DNA of 30,014 nt from Smittium culicis (taxonomy: Eukaryota > Kickxellomycota > Harpellomycetes > Harpellales > Legeriomycetaceae), in NCBI GenBank assembly GCA_001970855.1, contig LSSN01001407.1, positions 1 through 30,014 of the forward strand, given 5' to 3'. The notes below the pieces were generated by a model that was given only the letters and a program-made list of their open reading frames with translations, was not told the DNA's origin and made no database searches. Of this stretch, positions 9,222 to 22,092 are shown piece after piece. Within the stretch, counting starts at the first letter, position 1, and each line of letters begins with the position of its first letter. The translations under genes and the position numbers were made by a program.

Positions 9222-12200
9222 CTAACAATATGCTTTTATCTTTCTCATACCTATCTACGGCTTGCAAAACAATACTGAAATTTCAGTGTTATATCATCTT
9301 TTAAAAAAATGTTTTGCTCACTAATAGCTGCAATGGATAAATGTATTACAAACCTCACTCATACCATCAACAGTTATAATAGATAAAAAATAACAAAGGT
9401 GCCTCCAACCACAATATTTACCTTTGTTATTGTTTTTTTCTTCTGCAAATAGCTTGCATTTACCCACTTTACACCATTACCTAACAAATCCGATTATAAC
9501 AATATTACCTAATTGTATGTTTTCAATTCCACCAATTCATTCGTGTGTTTCGTATTACAGATTTTAAGTAATTTGCGCTTTTTAACCCGCAGAGTTATAG
9601 ATTCATTTATTAAATAAGCCATAAATAATACTCGGAAACATGTCTTCAGCCCATTTATATATAATTGCTTATAATTATATAATAAAGTTTTGGATATATT
9701 TTTGTTTCGGCTTTTCACTGAAGCAGTTTATATAAAATACACGAAATCCAAATCTATCTAATTAATCTGAATTTCTTCTTTTGTACCAAATGTTACTCGC
9801 TTTGTAATATAATCTTTTAAAACTAGTTGAATTATTCTTTCAATTACTTCCTCCACTGATTATTGCTTAACCAAGAACAAATTTGAAACGTGTGTACACT
9901 TTTATGATAATATTTTCACATTAATCTACAAGTGAAAATGAATATTTCGCATTCACTATTCCCTTTTATTACATTCAGTGATTTTGTCACTCTAAAATTA
10001 ATCACTGTGTAACTATTTTTACATACTCATTTTATATAAAAATATCTACAATTTCAATTATTTGAAGTTGCAAAAATAAAATTTTTACTATTAATAATTT
10101 CAATCTTATCTGAATCGCTTTTGCTTAAAGGACCCGCATATTCATTGAACAAATACAAAGGTACACCTAATAAATACACCCCGGATTACATTAGAAAATT
10201 AGCCTATGATTCTGAGAATTTGAAGCTTTATCTGTTAGATTTAGCTTTACCATTTAGCTTTTAAACGAAAGCGGGAAAGAATGTAATTTTAATTGCGTGT
10301 AATACACTGTAACTTAACACATCACGTATCTCAATGCCTGAAATGTACAAGGTTTCGTCTATGCCAGTTTCCAAAGATGCAAAAATAAAATATAATATGA
10401 AAGATTATTTCGAGGAACGGAACTTTTCCTATTAAAAATTTCCTATTTGCATTCTTAACTTTTATTTTTAAAATAATTACAAAACGTCATCGAATGACTA
10501 ATCTGATTCAGCCAAAAGCTTTTCCTAATATACATAAGCAAATAGAATTTTAAAGAAAAATAGTTCCACTTCTCCGAAGAATTTCCCATATATAAGACTT
10601 GTTACTTCTTAGTTCTAAAACTCAATAAGTCCAAATTGAAATGTCATTTTAGCCTAATTTCTCGTGTTTGAACAATATAAAACTAAATTTAGTCTCATTA
10701 CAAATGAGCTTTCACTTTTTTTAAATCTGTTCTAAAATTATGGTCTTATTTTTAAAATAATTAAAATATTGAGTTAACGCTTTGTTTTAAACATCTGGTC
10801 GCCGAATTAAATCGAGTCAGTCTCATTATCTTTCCAAAAAAAATATCTTAAAGCTTATTTTTTTATTTTTTAAATTTAATAAAGATTATAAAGGTTTAAA
10901 ATAATTTCATAAACGTATTTAATGTTTTTGTTTTCATTGCTTGATCGCTCAGTAAAAAATAAATATTAAAATACTCATTTTTAAATCTAAATGTATACAT
11001 TATATTTATTAAAAATGCATATAAATTTAAATTTTTATATACAGAACGTCTAGTGATTGAACTATTTTTTCGTATTTTACCTAGAATTTTATACTATCGT
11101 TTTTCAGTTTTGTGTTTAGTATGTTTAAGTACGCATACGTATATGACATTGATTATTGTTCCACATTTTAAAGGAAAATGTATATAGTATTATTTACTTC
11201 CACAAATAAACTATCTAATTTTATCTTTTGCTTACAATAATAAACCCGAGCGCTAACCTAATCCGCTTTCCACAAAAATCAAACAAGCTTCAATAATATC
11301 GAATTCTGAACCTATTATCTCGCACTAAATACAATTTATTTATGGATTGAAAACTGAATTTTAAATTTCAATATTGTTTAGATAGTATAATAATAAGCGA
11401 AAGTAAAAACTGTTTTTAGTGTGTATTTTTTGCGATAAACTATATCAAAAGATAAAGTAAAGTGAATTATAATCATCTTTAAAAGATATTAGGAGTTATA
11501 TAAAAATTCAAAAATATAAATGCTTTATGGACAATCAAAATCTTCAAATTTTTGTGAATAATTTCTCGTTGTACATAACTGACGCCATAAATATTACAAT
11601 CGTATAAATATATATTTACAAGATACACATATTTGATTGCGCTTAAATATAATATATTACTGCACTACAATAATAATAAAAATTTTTGTAGATATAATTT
11701 TTTTGCTCTTGATTTATTTATTAGAATAAAAGCGATAATTATTAATAACTATTTCTTTGACTCTAATCAATGGATAAAGTGGCTATAAAATCCACTATCT
11801 TTAATCGTGTTTCAAGATAAAATAAATAACCTTTTTGAATTATAGTTATTATAATAAATCATTTTCGAAGCCATTTATATACATGATCCCGTATTTTCTA
11901 TTATAAAGAAAAATTAATTAAAATAAAAACACTAATAAAGAAATTAATCGAAACAAATATTATATCATTTTAATTGATGATTTATCAAACTTTATAAATG
12001 TACAAGTCGTTTACTCCCTTAAATTTTATTCATTATTTAGAAAAATAGCTTGCGAAGGAGGTTTTATTTGAAAATACCCGAGTTTTAAATAGTTCAATAC
12101 ATTTATTAATGTAATTATTATCCTTTTATCCTGTAAATAAAATTAATAATCTCTCTTAATTTTGGATATCATAATTTTTTTTTTTTGACAAAAAGTCTTT

Positions 12201-15200
12201 ACATAATTATAATATATACGATTAATATGAGAAAATAAACAAAATATCTCTATAGTCACAGATGATTTATGTTTCTACTATATATTTTGTAGGAAAATAT
12301 AGATTTTTTAATAAAACCATAAATTTTATATACGTTTTATATATTATTGACTAGCTATTGGATAAATTAAAAATATAAGCATTTTTATCTCATCATCATA
12401 AAAATAAATATATCGAGTTGGTAACTAATCTTTAGTTAAAAAATAATAATTTGATTTTTATAATAATTTTTTATTTTTACTATTTATAAACATATTTGAT
12501 TATTAAGTAAAAATAAAAATCGTATTATATTTTTATAATAAAATAATTAGTAAAAGCGATTCTGTTTTTTTACGATTTTAATCCTGATAAGCGTTAATTT
12601 TTGGAATTTTTTAATTAGTAATTTTTCATATTTTAAATGTGAAACTCAGATGAATTGTTTTTAATTTATTGTAAAAAAAATTTTTTTTTGCAATTTTTTC
12701 TCAAGAGCATATTATTATAATTGATTTATTTTTAAATTTTTAAATGTTTTAATCGTTTTTAATGATATATTTAAACTATTGACCCACAGCGCCGAGAATT
12801 TAAATTTATTTTAATTTTTTTTACAATTATTGTTTATTTTTAATTTCTCTAACTTGGAAATATCCAATTAAGGTAAATTCCCAACTATTTGTAAAAAAAA
12901 TCATAGAAAAATTACCTCTGTATTAATAATCGATTTATTGAATAATAATATTTTTATAAATCCTAAATTTTTTTCCTAAAATACAAATTAATTTTACATT
13001 CTGCAAAAATAAACATTTAATTTTTTTTATAATTTTTTGACTCAGTTAAAATATATATACATTTTGAGAAATTGAGAAATTAAATAATTTTATTACTTAA
13101 CATATTATAAAGAATTTATATATGATAAATATATTATATCGCTTAGAATATTTTAAAATGGGTTAACTGATTTCAGACTGATTTTATTCTTACCTGTCAT
13201 AAATTCAAAAAAATTTTATTAGTATTATTTTTCGCTTACTAGAATTCTTTTTATATTTTTAGACTTTAATAGGTATTTTTCATAATTAATCATTTGATTT
13301 TTTTTATAACAGTTACCTTGTATTATGGTTTAAATTTTTATTATTTATTTTAAGAATAATTTCTAATAAGAACTGAAATGTATTTTTAAATTCCATATTA
13401 TACATTTAATTGATATTTTATAAGCAATTATAGCTTACTCTGTATATAATAAGAATAGTTAAATAATATTTCACAAATTAACACAGAATATAATTATTTT
13501 ATAACTAAATGAATAATCGATTCAAATATGAGTTAATGTTACAACTCTAAAAAAATATGTATTAAAAATATTTTTATTTAATTTATAGAATGTTACAGCA
13601 AAAAAAATAATTAAAATAATAATCGTATTTTTATTTAATTGCTTAGATATTTATATCATTCTACTAATTATAAATCGTACTATAATTAGATCACGAATTT
13701 TACTAGTAAATTTTTTTAAGCATTAAAATGAAATTTAGCAAAGATAATAGAATATTTCAAAGATATCTTTTGGAGGTATAGTATACGATCAAAAAATTTA
13801 GACTCGTATCATAAAATAGAAATTCTTTTTTTCAAAATAATGATCATGCAATCAAATTATCATGTAAAAAAAATTCTTCAGATCCTAAATCAAACACATA
13901 TAATTTTATTTATTTATTCTTGAATTTGAGAATTAATTAAATACATTTATTGACTTTTTAAGCACATCAAAGTGAAAAACTACATATTTTTATATCATTT
14001 TAAGCTCTTTATAAATTCTAATTTAATTTTCTCTGAGGATAATTTAAAAAAGATTATTTTATTCATTTAATTTATTTTTCTTAATTGATAAATAATACAG
14101 TCTTAATTTTTAATAATAATTTATTATATTTTGATAAACAAGCATCATTAAATATTTAATAGCGACAAAAAAAATTTTTAAATATAAAATCTAATTTATA
14201 TCAGTATATCTGAATTATTTATAGAATATAAAAATATTATTTAATTATTCAAAAAAAATCAGTTTCATAATCTATTTAACATTTAAATACTATACTAATC
14301 GTTAAATATATATATTATTGATTCAAAAAATCTATAATACCTAAAGAATAAAGCCTAACTTGATAATTTTAATAATTTCATTTGGGTAAATCGAATTCAT
14401 TTTTATTATAATAAAAAACTTTATAAGTGATTTTATTACCTCTTTATTTATCTAAAATATAATAATCTTATTTTCAGGTAAGCTTTTATAAATAAAGTGA
14501 TGCTTTTTTATTTATTTTAAATATATTTTTATCTCAAATCTGTAATTTTAATTTACAAAAATTATATGTTTTATTATGCTATATTTTGATGTTATAAATC
14601 TTTTTTTTTGAAAATACTTTATCAATGTTAAAATTAAACTGTATTCAATAAAATTCAAACAATATTAATTCTTTGTATAAAAGGCTTTCGATTTAAAATT
14701 TTTATAATTTATTAAATCTATTTTTAATTATTTCAATTGGCAATTTTTATAAATTAGTATATAGATTTTTTAATACTATATTTAATTCAGGCTAAATTAT
14801 GTCACATTTTGGAGCTAAATTAAATTTTTTAAAATAAATTACATGTTATTTATATTAATATAAATTTTATAATATGGACTTTAATGATATAAATTTATTA
14901 TTATAATGATAGCTAAAAATTTAATTTTATGTTGTAAGAGCTGAATTTTATTATATATAATTCAAATATATATTTAATTATGGGGTTTTATTTTCACTTA
15001 TGCGATTTATTTTATGAAGCTGCTTTTTATTAAGACATTTTATTTCATTTTTATACGAAAAAAATTAATAATAGCCATATGAATATTTATTTTCGGAAAA
15101 AATGTTTTTTTTTCTACAAATCATAAATATGAAAATAACTGTGGAATATAAATTTTCAAACACTAAATCTCAACTTTTATTCTCTATAAATTAGGCTCTA

Positions 15201-15460
15201 TAATTTATAAAAAAGTTTTATAACTTTGGTTAGGAAAATATTCAAAACTAGATAATTCCTCTTTTTATTTACTGATAATATTAAATATGAGATTAAGTAT
15301 ATAAAATGCGGCACTTGATAAAATGAGATATTTTATATGTGAGTATAAATAACCCGATATAAATATAATATTGATTTAAAATGTATTTATTTTTTTAAAA
15401 TATGTAATCTACGTTTAATAGGATCATTAAATATTGCCTTATTGTGATATATTTTATTTT

Positions 15461-15511
15461 GGAAATTTTTTTGGGTAATTTGATTTATTTATTCCAAAAA
15501 AATAGTTTTCC
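15461..15511. repeat. Stem-loop at the strand-composition switch of the AT desert
   Basis: TTTTTTTGG (15466-15474) pairs perfectly with CCAAAAAAA (15494-15502) over a 19-nt loop, and outer GGAAA (15461-15465) pairs with TTTCC (15507-15511) past a small bulge. It sits where the plus strand changes from T>A to A>T. In such AT-rich DNA hairpins arise easily by chance, though the paired GG/CC ends are less expected. Seen in sequence; significance unknown. Confidence 0.4.
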
Positions 15512-18500
15512 ATAAAATAAAAAATAGGGTGGTTATATGTCATTGAATATAACTAAAATAAAAAAAAATTTAAAAAGAAAGTAATTAGTTATAGTATTTA
15601 AAAAAATTATGAATACTTATCGCATTAAAAAATTAAATTTATAAATTAAAACTTATATATATTAAATTTTCTATGACTAAATTAACTCAGCGCTTAAAAA
15701 AATGATAAATAGTACGTAAAAAACTTATTTAAAAAAAAAAAGAACTACATTTATGAATTTTAAAGAAAATTTGATTATCACTTATATTAATTTCTTCAAA
15801 ATTAAATATATATCTATTCAATTATATTGATTTAGCTATAAGAAATCTAAAATTATTTTAAGCATAAAAATATGTATATATAAACTTTTTAGCTTACGGA
15901 AAAAATTTCTTAATGAAAAGAATTGCGAAATTAAAATAGCATCAAAATGCTGATATAATACTGAAATCATTAATTTTATATCCAATATAAAACTAATAAA
16001 AATAAGAAAAAAAACTTAGAAATTATGAATAAAGAATAATAAAATCTCTAATATACTCTGAAGATTTCGATTTTTTCCTGATTCATTTAAGAATATCTCA
16101 AATAATTATAAAAGTATCAGTAAAAAAATTAATTTATAAAGGTTTCAGAAATTTTAAATCTAATACTTCAAGAAAATCTATATTGAGCAAGCATTAATAG
16201 AGTCAAAAAAAAATACTGTTAGTTTACCTATGATTATTTTAAATGAAGTTATATATAGTTGCTAGTTCGTAATTTTTTTATATTTTAGAGACGTAATACC
16301 GTGAATAGTAAACTTCTAAATTAATACAAAACCTTGAAAACTTAATAATGTAATATGATAATCACATAAATAATAAAATTCATCCAGAGATTTAATTTAA
16401 ATAATTGAGTAAATATTCTATAAATATTTATATTTGCATAATCAAGATATAGATCCATAAATTATATTATTCGCAGAATAAGAATAAAAGATTAGTTTAA
16501 TTATAGGTATAAAAAAATAGCTCAAACTATGCTTTAGTTAGCTACAAAGGAAAAAAATATAAAGAATGAAAAAATCCGAATAAGTTAGAAGTCTTGATAA
16601 TAAAAAATGACTGAGAGATTTTACGAGCGATAAGTTTAAAGAATTTAAAAATAACAGTAAAAAAGTAAATTACGAAGCATTACAACATTAATTAAAATCT
16701 AAGAATAGAAAAAGTGAAATTTAGATATGTGCATTGTATATAATCCAGGAATGAATAAGTCATAGCGCAAATATCGAATTTTTATATTTTAGTACTATAA
16801 AACAAAAATTTAATATAATTAATTATAATATGTAAAAAATGAGTAATAAGAAAACCTAAAAATTAAAAATCTTGAAATAAAAATGCTAATAGTTTAATTT
16901 AAACTTAAATCCTAGTTTGCTATATTAATACTTTTACCTAAAATTCATGAAAGAATAGTTTAAGCTTATATTGAATTTACTGTATTTTATTATCTTAATC
17001 TATAAAAATAAAATCAAGTATATATCTTAAAAAAAATAAGAAAAATCAGTTTATATTTTATATTTACTCTAAATTCAAATTCTCAACCAAAAATAAGGGT
17101 AGATTTATATTTAAATTTAAATAATATTTGTCTAAGGCTCAAAAAAAAAAATTCGCAGAAGGAAATATAAATTACATATTTGAATAAAAAAATAATTCGA
17201 ATAACTTAATTAAACCCTAAATTTATACATTTTATAGGCCATGTAAGTATTTCAAAAAGATTACAGGGGCATAAATAATTAAAGGTAATTATAAAAGTAA
17301 AAATAATGAAATAAGATCAATAATTGATCACAACTAATAACATTGCTAGTTTTGGTTTTATAATTTTCTTGGTTTTCATATCTATAAATTATTTTAAAAA
17401 TTCAAGCTTTTAAAATGGTGAATTATGAAAATAAATTTAGATTTAAGCTATGATAATTGAAATATATGAGAATGGGATAAAATTAAAAAATTGCGAAATT
17501 TTATAAAAATTATAAAATAAGATATTCGACGTCAGATAGTTAAAATTCAATATCACGAAGTCTTCAATTAATAAGAATGTTATTTGGAAATGAATTTACG
17601 CAGATAAAAGTCAAAAATAAATACAAGTTATATCAAATCGGATTATAGAAACTCTTTTAGCCTTATTTTCGAGTAAATTTGCTCATAAAAGATAAATTAT
17701 ATTCAAATAGTGGATAATTCGGTTTAAAAATAAGGCAAGTATGATATATGATCGAAAAAAGGAGTAATTTGACTAGAATCAGTGTTAATATCAAATAAAT
17801 TAACAGCAAAAAGCTATTTAAGAATGGTTTAGATAGTATCTTGGCCTGGAAAATAAAACAGTTTTGTATTTTTAGTAAGCAAATATTACTAATAGAAATA
17901 TGGCTTAAACAGATAAAATCAAAGCGAATCTTTTCAGTCAGCAGATATATTTCAACTTTAAAAAGCGATGCGCTTAAAAGTTAATGGTTTAAATAATAAT
18001 GGAAATATACTAAAGTCTGATTCAATTTTTTTTTAGAATAATTCGACATGATAACTTGATTGGTCTTAGGTTAATCGTAAATATAATCCAATAGATAGTT
18101 TTTAATGTTTATTTAAAAGATACTTGTAAGAATTTTTTTGTCATAACGAATTAATAAAACAGGGCATGGTGAGAAATGAAATATATTTTCATTGTAAAAT
18201 AGTCTCAATGACCTATTAAGTGTTCAAAATGAATTTACTTACTATAGAGTATGGCGAAATCAAGATAGTTATTAGTTTAGAGCTTTTGAATTCCCCAATA
18301 TCTTATTTTTCGCTTTATATTATTACTAAAGATTAAAATATACATAAATCGAATATGGATTAAGGATTTTTTTTATAAATTTAAAAGATTATTTATTTTA
18401 TATACTGCGTAATTTAGGAAAAAAAATTGTTCAAAATAAGATAGAGAAAATAATTTTATTGACTATTTACCCACAATTATGCGCTAAATTAAGAATAGTT

Positions 18501-19121
18501 ATATTAAGTATAAATATAATTTATTATTCTATTGCGAAAGTGAAAAACTCTTTATTTTATTGTGTTTATCTAGAAATTATAAAATATATTTCCGTATCGA
18601 GTTTATTAGTTTATTATAAGTGCTAATTTTTAGATTTATTCACGTATTATTTATTATTTTGGCAAATTGTTAATTCATTCAAAGCCATTTTTTAATTTGC
18701 ATCTGGAGCATGGATATTTTTAGATTCTGAATAATACAATTTTTTTCATTTTATTCTATTCAAATATATTAATGTACTTTTTATGAACATGTTGGTAGAA
18801 AAAATGGTGGAAAAAATTCAGGATAATAGAATAATCAGTCTAAAGAAGAAATAGAGAGCAAACTAAAGCTCCAAGGTTATAAAATATAATTTTTTTTAAA
18901 TTTTAGAGCTGAAATTTTGTATTATATGATACGTATACTTGTTGAAAAATGTAAGTCGTTTTAAATTATCAATCTTAAGCAATTACTGCTAATTTTAAAT
19001 TCTACGAGTTGTGGAGGCTTTAAAAGTAGTCCCTCTCATATATTTCAATGAAAAGAGAACGGATGAAATAAAATATATAGAGCAGATTTAGCATCAAGGT
19101 AAACTGATAACATATATCGAT

Positions 19122-19141
19122 TAAAATAAAATAAAATAAAA
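19122..19141. repeat. (TAAAA)4 microsatellite
   Basis: Four perfect tandem TAAAA units followed by a partial one. Non-coding, inside the right part of the AT-rich desert. Confidence 0.7.
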
Positions 19142-19440
19142 TAATTAATATTTAATTTTTGGATAAATGATTTATAATTATTTTTTAATGAGAAATTATA
19201 AAATGTGTATGTTAAGTTGATAAAACTCGTATAAAATGAGTTTTTGGAGAAAGTAAAATATGGTATATTTTAATAAATAAAAGAAAAGAATATGTGTTTA
19301 GTGTTAGAAATAATAAATAATTGATATAATTAAGATTTTTGAATAGCAATTCTGGATTTTGTTTTTATTTTTAAAAGAAAAAACATTATTAAAAATTATA
19401 GAAATGCAAACTTGAGTATGACAACTGATTTTTTTCTTTC

Positions 19441-20320
19441 AGCTAGTTACTGATTAGAGCGCGTATTTAAATTTAGTGATTTTCTTTTTTTTGTGCTTAG
19501 ATATAATAACAGTTTTCTAGAATCACAAAGGAGAAAAAAGAGAAAATTTTTGGGACAGTGCTGGTAGGGGCAGGTCTATGGATTGGGTATATTTGCGACT
19601 TGTAGCATGATGGGATTATAGGTGGGGAGAATTTATAGCGTTTTTTTTTTTTTTGTTCAAGGTGATATTTTTCAAAACAGGTATGTTTTCTAGCACAGTA
19701 TTTTTTGAGATAAACTAAAAAATGAGATTTTTGCATATACTATATATTTAGCAGGTGTTATGAGATGAGAATATTCTGGCCAATAATTATAATACATTTT
19801 AATGTTAATGTTTTTATAAAGCTGGAAATATTGATCTTTATAGATTTGGCAAATTGCTTTTACTGGCTGATCTGGGGCTTTTATTTGAAAAAGGTTTTTA
19901 GCACTAAATAATGAGAAAGAAAATAATAAAAAAGTTGCCTAGATAATATAGTTTGTAATTTACGTCGAAAATCCATAATTTGTGATGGGTTTATAAGTGC
20001 ATAGATAGAGTAGTTATATTTTGTAAGAGGATTACATTTATGGGCTAAAGCGAGAATGTGACTGTTGGCTAATCATAAACCTCGAAATATTAGGCAGCGA
20101 AAAAAAAGCCCAGATATTTATACATCGAAATAATATTTTACTTTTATTTAAGGGGACAGATATTATCTAAAAAAAAAAAAACGTATATTTTGATTAAATT
20201 TTTTTTGATAAAAAGGGATTGATCGATTAATATAAAAACATACCTGCTTTCTTTCAAACAGCATTTTTCATCTAAAAACAAAGAATTTATTTTCTACTAC
20301 TAAAATATAAATTAGCTGCA
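19441..20320 (+). promoter_or_regulatory. Upstream region of the first secreted-protein gene
   Basis: G+C rises here compared with the desert, and the plus strand has G-rich patches around 19550-19640. A minus-strand open frame of 79 codons overlaps this patch but shows no recognisable domain and is not called. The last 90 bp before the ATG hold the TATA-like box listed separately. No other gene is seen. Confidence 0.35.
20231..20238 (+). promoter_or_regulatory. TATA-like box of the first secreted-protein gene
   Basis: TATAAAAA lies 90 bp before the ATG at 20321, with a pyrimidine-rich stretch between them. The second secreted-protein gene has the same octamer at a similar distance. In AT-rich DNA such matches are frequent, so this is only suggestive. 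Confidence 0.35.
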
Positions 20321-20953
20321 ATGCTTTTCAGGTTTATATCTGCGCTTTATTTATTTGTAAGCTATGTGCAAGCATCATGTACATTAGATGAAGTTACAGA
20401 ACTTTACTCAAAAAAGATGAATTGGTACGGTATTCACGAGCCTTACTGCTGTCCATCAGATAATTACGAGGCTTGTAGCTTTCCTGACCCATATAATTTT
20501 TCCGTATATATGAAATCAAGCGTAAAAAAAGACAAAGGCTTTTTCTCAGGCATTCGGTTTCAAATTCCAGAGGAATATACAAGAGACAGACTTTTTAAAG
20601 AAACGATATCATTTGAAGTTGAGCCAGGAAAATGTGTTAAGCCTTATTTCTATTTTACTGAAGTTACTATGGATGTTACCGGCGAGTGTTGTGGCTGGTT
20701 CAGTTTCATCCCTTGCTCGAAGAGACGTTCTGTTTTCAGATATACCAGCTCTATTGGCGAAATAGTGCTTTTCGAATCGAGTATATCTGATATGTATCAG
20801 AATAACAGGGATGAGATATCCAGAACTCCTGTTATTGCGGAAGAGATAGACTCGTATTCTCGTTCTAAGATTCTTGGACGCGAGAAGTCAAGATTTTTTG
20901 TCCAAAAAGATCGTAGTTACAATCCAGAATATTTTGTTTCAATGTATCATTAA
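20321..20953 (+). CDS. Small secreted cysteine-rich protein, unrecognised family (paralogue 1)
   Basis: Intronless, 210 aa. I do not recognise the family. Residues 1-18 form a signal peptide (hydrophobic core FISALYLFVSYV, predicted cut after VQA), so Cys20 is the second mature residue. The mature part holds eight cysteines at 20, 43, 44, 52, 105, 123, 124 and 132, giving C-CC-C-C-CC-C, an even number consistent with four disulfides. No transmembrane segment or GPI-type hydrophobic end follows. The tail 133-210 is cysteine-free, Ser/Arg/Glu-rich and Tyr-containing. The gene 1.1 kb downstream encodes a clear but distant paralogue; in the PGKC to PC block (102-132) 10 of 31 residues agree. It borders a large AT-rich desert, a setting often seen for fungal effectors or lineage-specific wall proteins. 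A secreted product is well supported; its function is unknown. Confidence 0.85.
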   Translation: MLFRFISALYLFVSYVQASCTLDEVTELYSKKMNWYGIHEPYCCPSDNYEACSFPDPYNFSVYMKSSVKKDKGFFSGIRFQIPEEYTRDRLFKETISFEVEPGKCVKPYFYFTEVTMDVTGECCGWFSFIPCSKRRSVFRYTSSIGEIVLFESSISDMYQNNRDEISRTPVIAEEIDSYSRSKILGREKSRFFVQKDRSYNPEYFVSMYH

Positions 20954-21018
20954 TATCTCTATTCCCCTAAACGTTTAACTGGGAAAGCAAATTTATTCTT
21001 TTATGACTTTAAACTCAT

Positions 21019-21024
21019 AATAAA
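21019..21024 (+). terminator. Candidate polyadenylation signal, paralogue 1
   Basis: AATAAA 66 nt after the stop codon of the first secreted-protein gene, followed by an A-run. Position fits a eukaryotic 3' end signal; AT-rich context makes a chance match possible. Confidence 0.4.
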
Positions 21025-21974
21025 AAAAAAACAAGAAATTTCTTAATTCTTTATAATTAATTGTTCAATTAAAAAAACTTAACAGACTTTATCTGACATT
21101 TTTTTACAATAAATTTATAAACTATACCACTAGAAAGAATTATTTTTTAATATTTTTTTAACTTTTTAAATATTTTTTTATAGTTTTTTGTATAATTTAA
21201 AATTATTTTTAATAAACTCTCTGAGACAAAAAAAAAAAAAAAACTATCAGAAAGAATATTAGCTCTTGGGATTGTAAATATGTTAAGCAATTATAGCTTC
21301 TTGGTTTAAGAACAGCTAACATTGTTTGTCTATAAAATGCATAGTTGTGTTTCAAATATCTAAAAAAGTAGGATCGGTTCCAAACCATTCTGTCAGAGAT
21401 GTGTATTATACATTCAACGAATTTGATGAACCATCGAAATGAATTGTATTTATTGTAATACCAAGCAATATTTTATAGGAGCTCGTATTTAAATAGAGGT
21501 TTTCATTGGCTTAACCCCGTCTGATTCTCATCACATGACGCTTGAAACATCAGTGCCTTGGAAATAAAAGTAGATCGAGGAAGTTTTTTGGCTTAAGGCA
21601 CACTTTATATAGATAATATATTACCATTTTATTTGCTCCGGCTACATTACAGCAACATTTCGTTCCATATAGCACTTTTTTCCAGAAAAAATATGACTTT
21701 AACCGTAAAGTCGCAGTGAGCCGTTAAAAAAAAATCTTGGGTAAAAAATGGAGCTATGATTAAATTACACTGAAACTAATGTAGTGAAAGATGTGAAAAT
21801 GGATAATCATCGCTAAATTGCAATCTGTGGGTTGTCAAATAAAGGAATGGGCCAGTGATGAAGGAGCATTTGCCAACAAAAAATTGTGGTTTTTTCTATC
21901 TGAATACGCTTATATTAACTTTTTAAAATCGGTTTTTTGTTAAAAATTATTTATCAAGCTTTTTATCGATTTAC

Positions 21975-21982
21975 TATAAAAA
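21975..21982 (+). promoter_or_regulatory. TATA-like box of the second secreted-protein gene
   Basis: TATAAAAA lies 118 bp before the ATG at 22093. It matches the octamer upstream of the first paralogue, suggesting that both keep a similar core promoter. Suggestive only, given the base composition. Confidence 0.3.
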
Positions 21983-22092
21983 AAACTATAAGTATAAGCG
22001 CAACTGGGAATATTAGTCCTTAATATTTATCCCTTTTAATTAAAGGAAATTATTAGTTACACGCTCTCTAAGTTATTATCAAAAAATATTAT

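Larger units (their letters stand above)
9226..19440. other. Gene desert with extreme AT content
   Basis: About 10 kb without a recognisable gene. Between roughly 9.72 and 19.5 kb no open frame exceeds about 60 codons on either strand. Hand-counted 60-base lines at 12421, 14041 and 16801 contain only 6, 6 and 7 G+C bases. C outnumbers G on the left (29 C to 9 G in 11221-11340) and G outnumbers C on the right (20 G to 10 C in 17701-17820). No tRNA, transposase remnant or long tandem repeat was seen. It may be an AT isochore, heavily decayed transposons, or a centromere or origin-like region; the sequence alone does not decide. Confidence 0.65.
20954..22092. other. Intergenic region between the two secreted-protein genes
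   Basis: AATAAA at 21019-21024, 66 nt past the first gene's stop, is a plausible polyadenylation signal. GACTTTA and TAAAGTC (21695-21712) form a perfect 7-bp hairpin with a 4-nt loop. I looked for a third, broken paralogue by its paired cysteines and found none. A TATA-like octamer at 21975-21982 is listed separately. Confidence 0.5.

Noticed and set aside
9085..9267. 60-codon minus-strand open frame
   Set aside because: It lies almost wholly within the MITE copy and the intact copy does not conserve it.
9509..9718. 69-codon minus-strand open frame
   Set aside because: Low-complexity Lys/Asn/Leu content, no motif and no neighbouring exons that would extend it.
17056..17066. Match to the budding-yeast ARS consensus (TTTTATATTTA)
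   Set aside because: In 85-90% A+T DNA such 11-mers are expected by chance, and origin sequences are not shared across fungal lineages.
19497..19736. 79-codon minus-strand open frame
   Set aside because: No recognisable domain, Lys/Tyr/Phe-rich, and lies in the upstream region of the secreted-protein gene; probably chance.
21510..21725. Possible third TTAA-flanked element (TTAACCCCG on the left and CCGTTAA on the right)
   Set aside because: The ends are not inverted repeats of each other and the interior does not match the two MITE copies.
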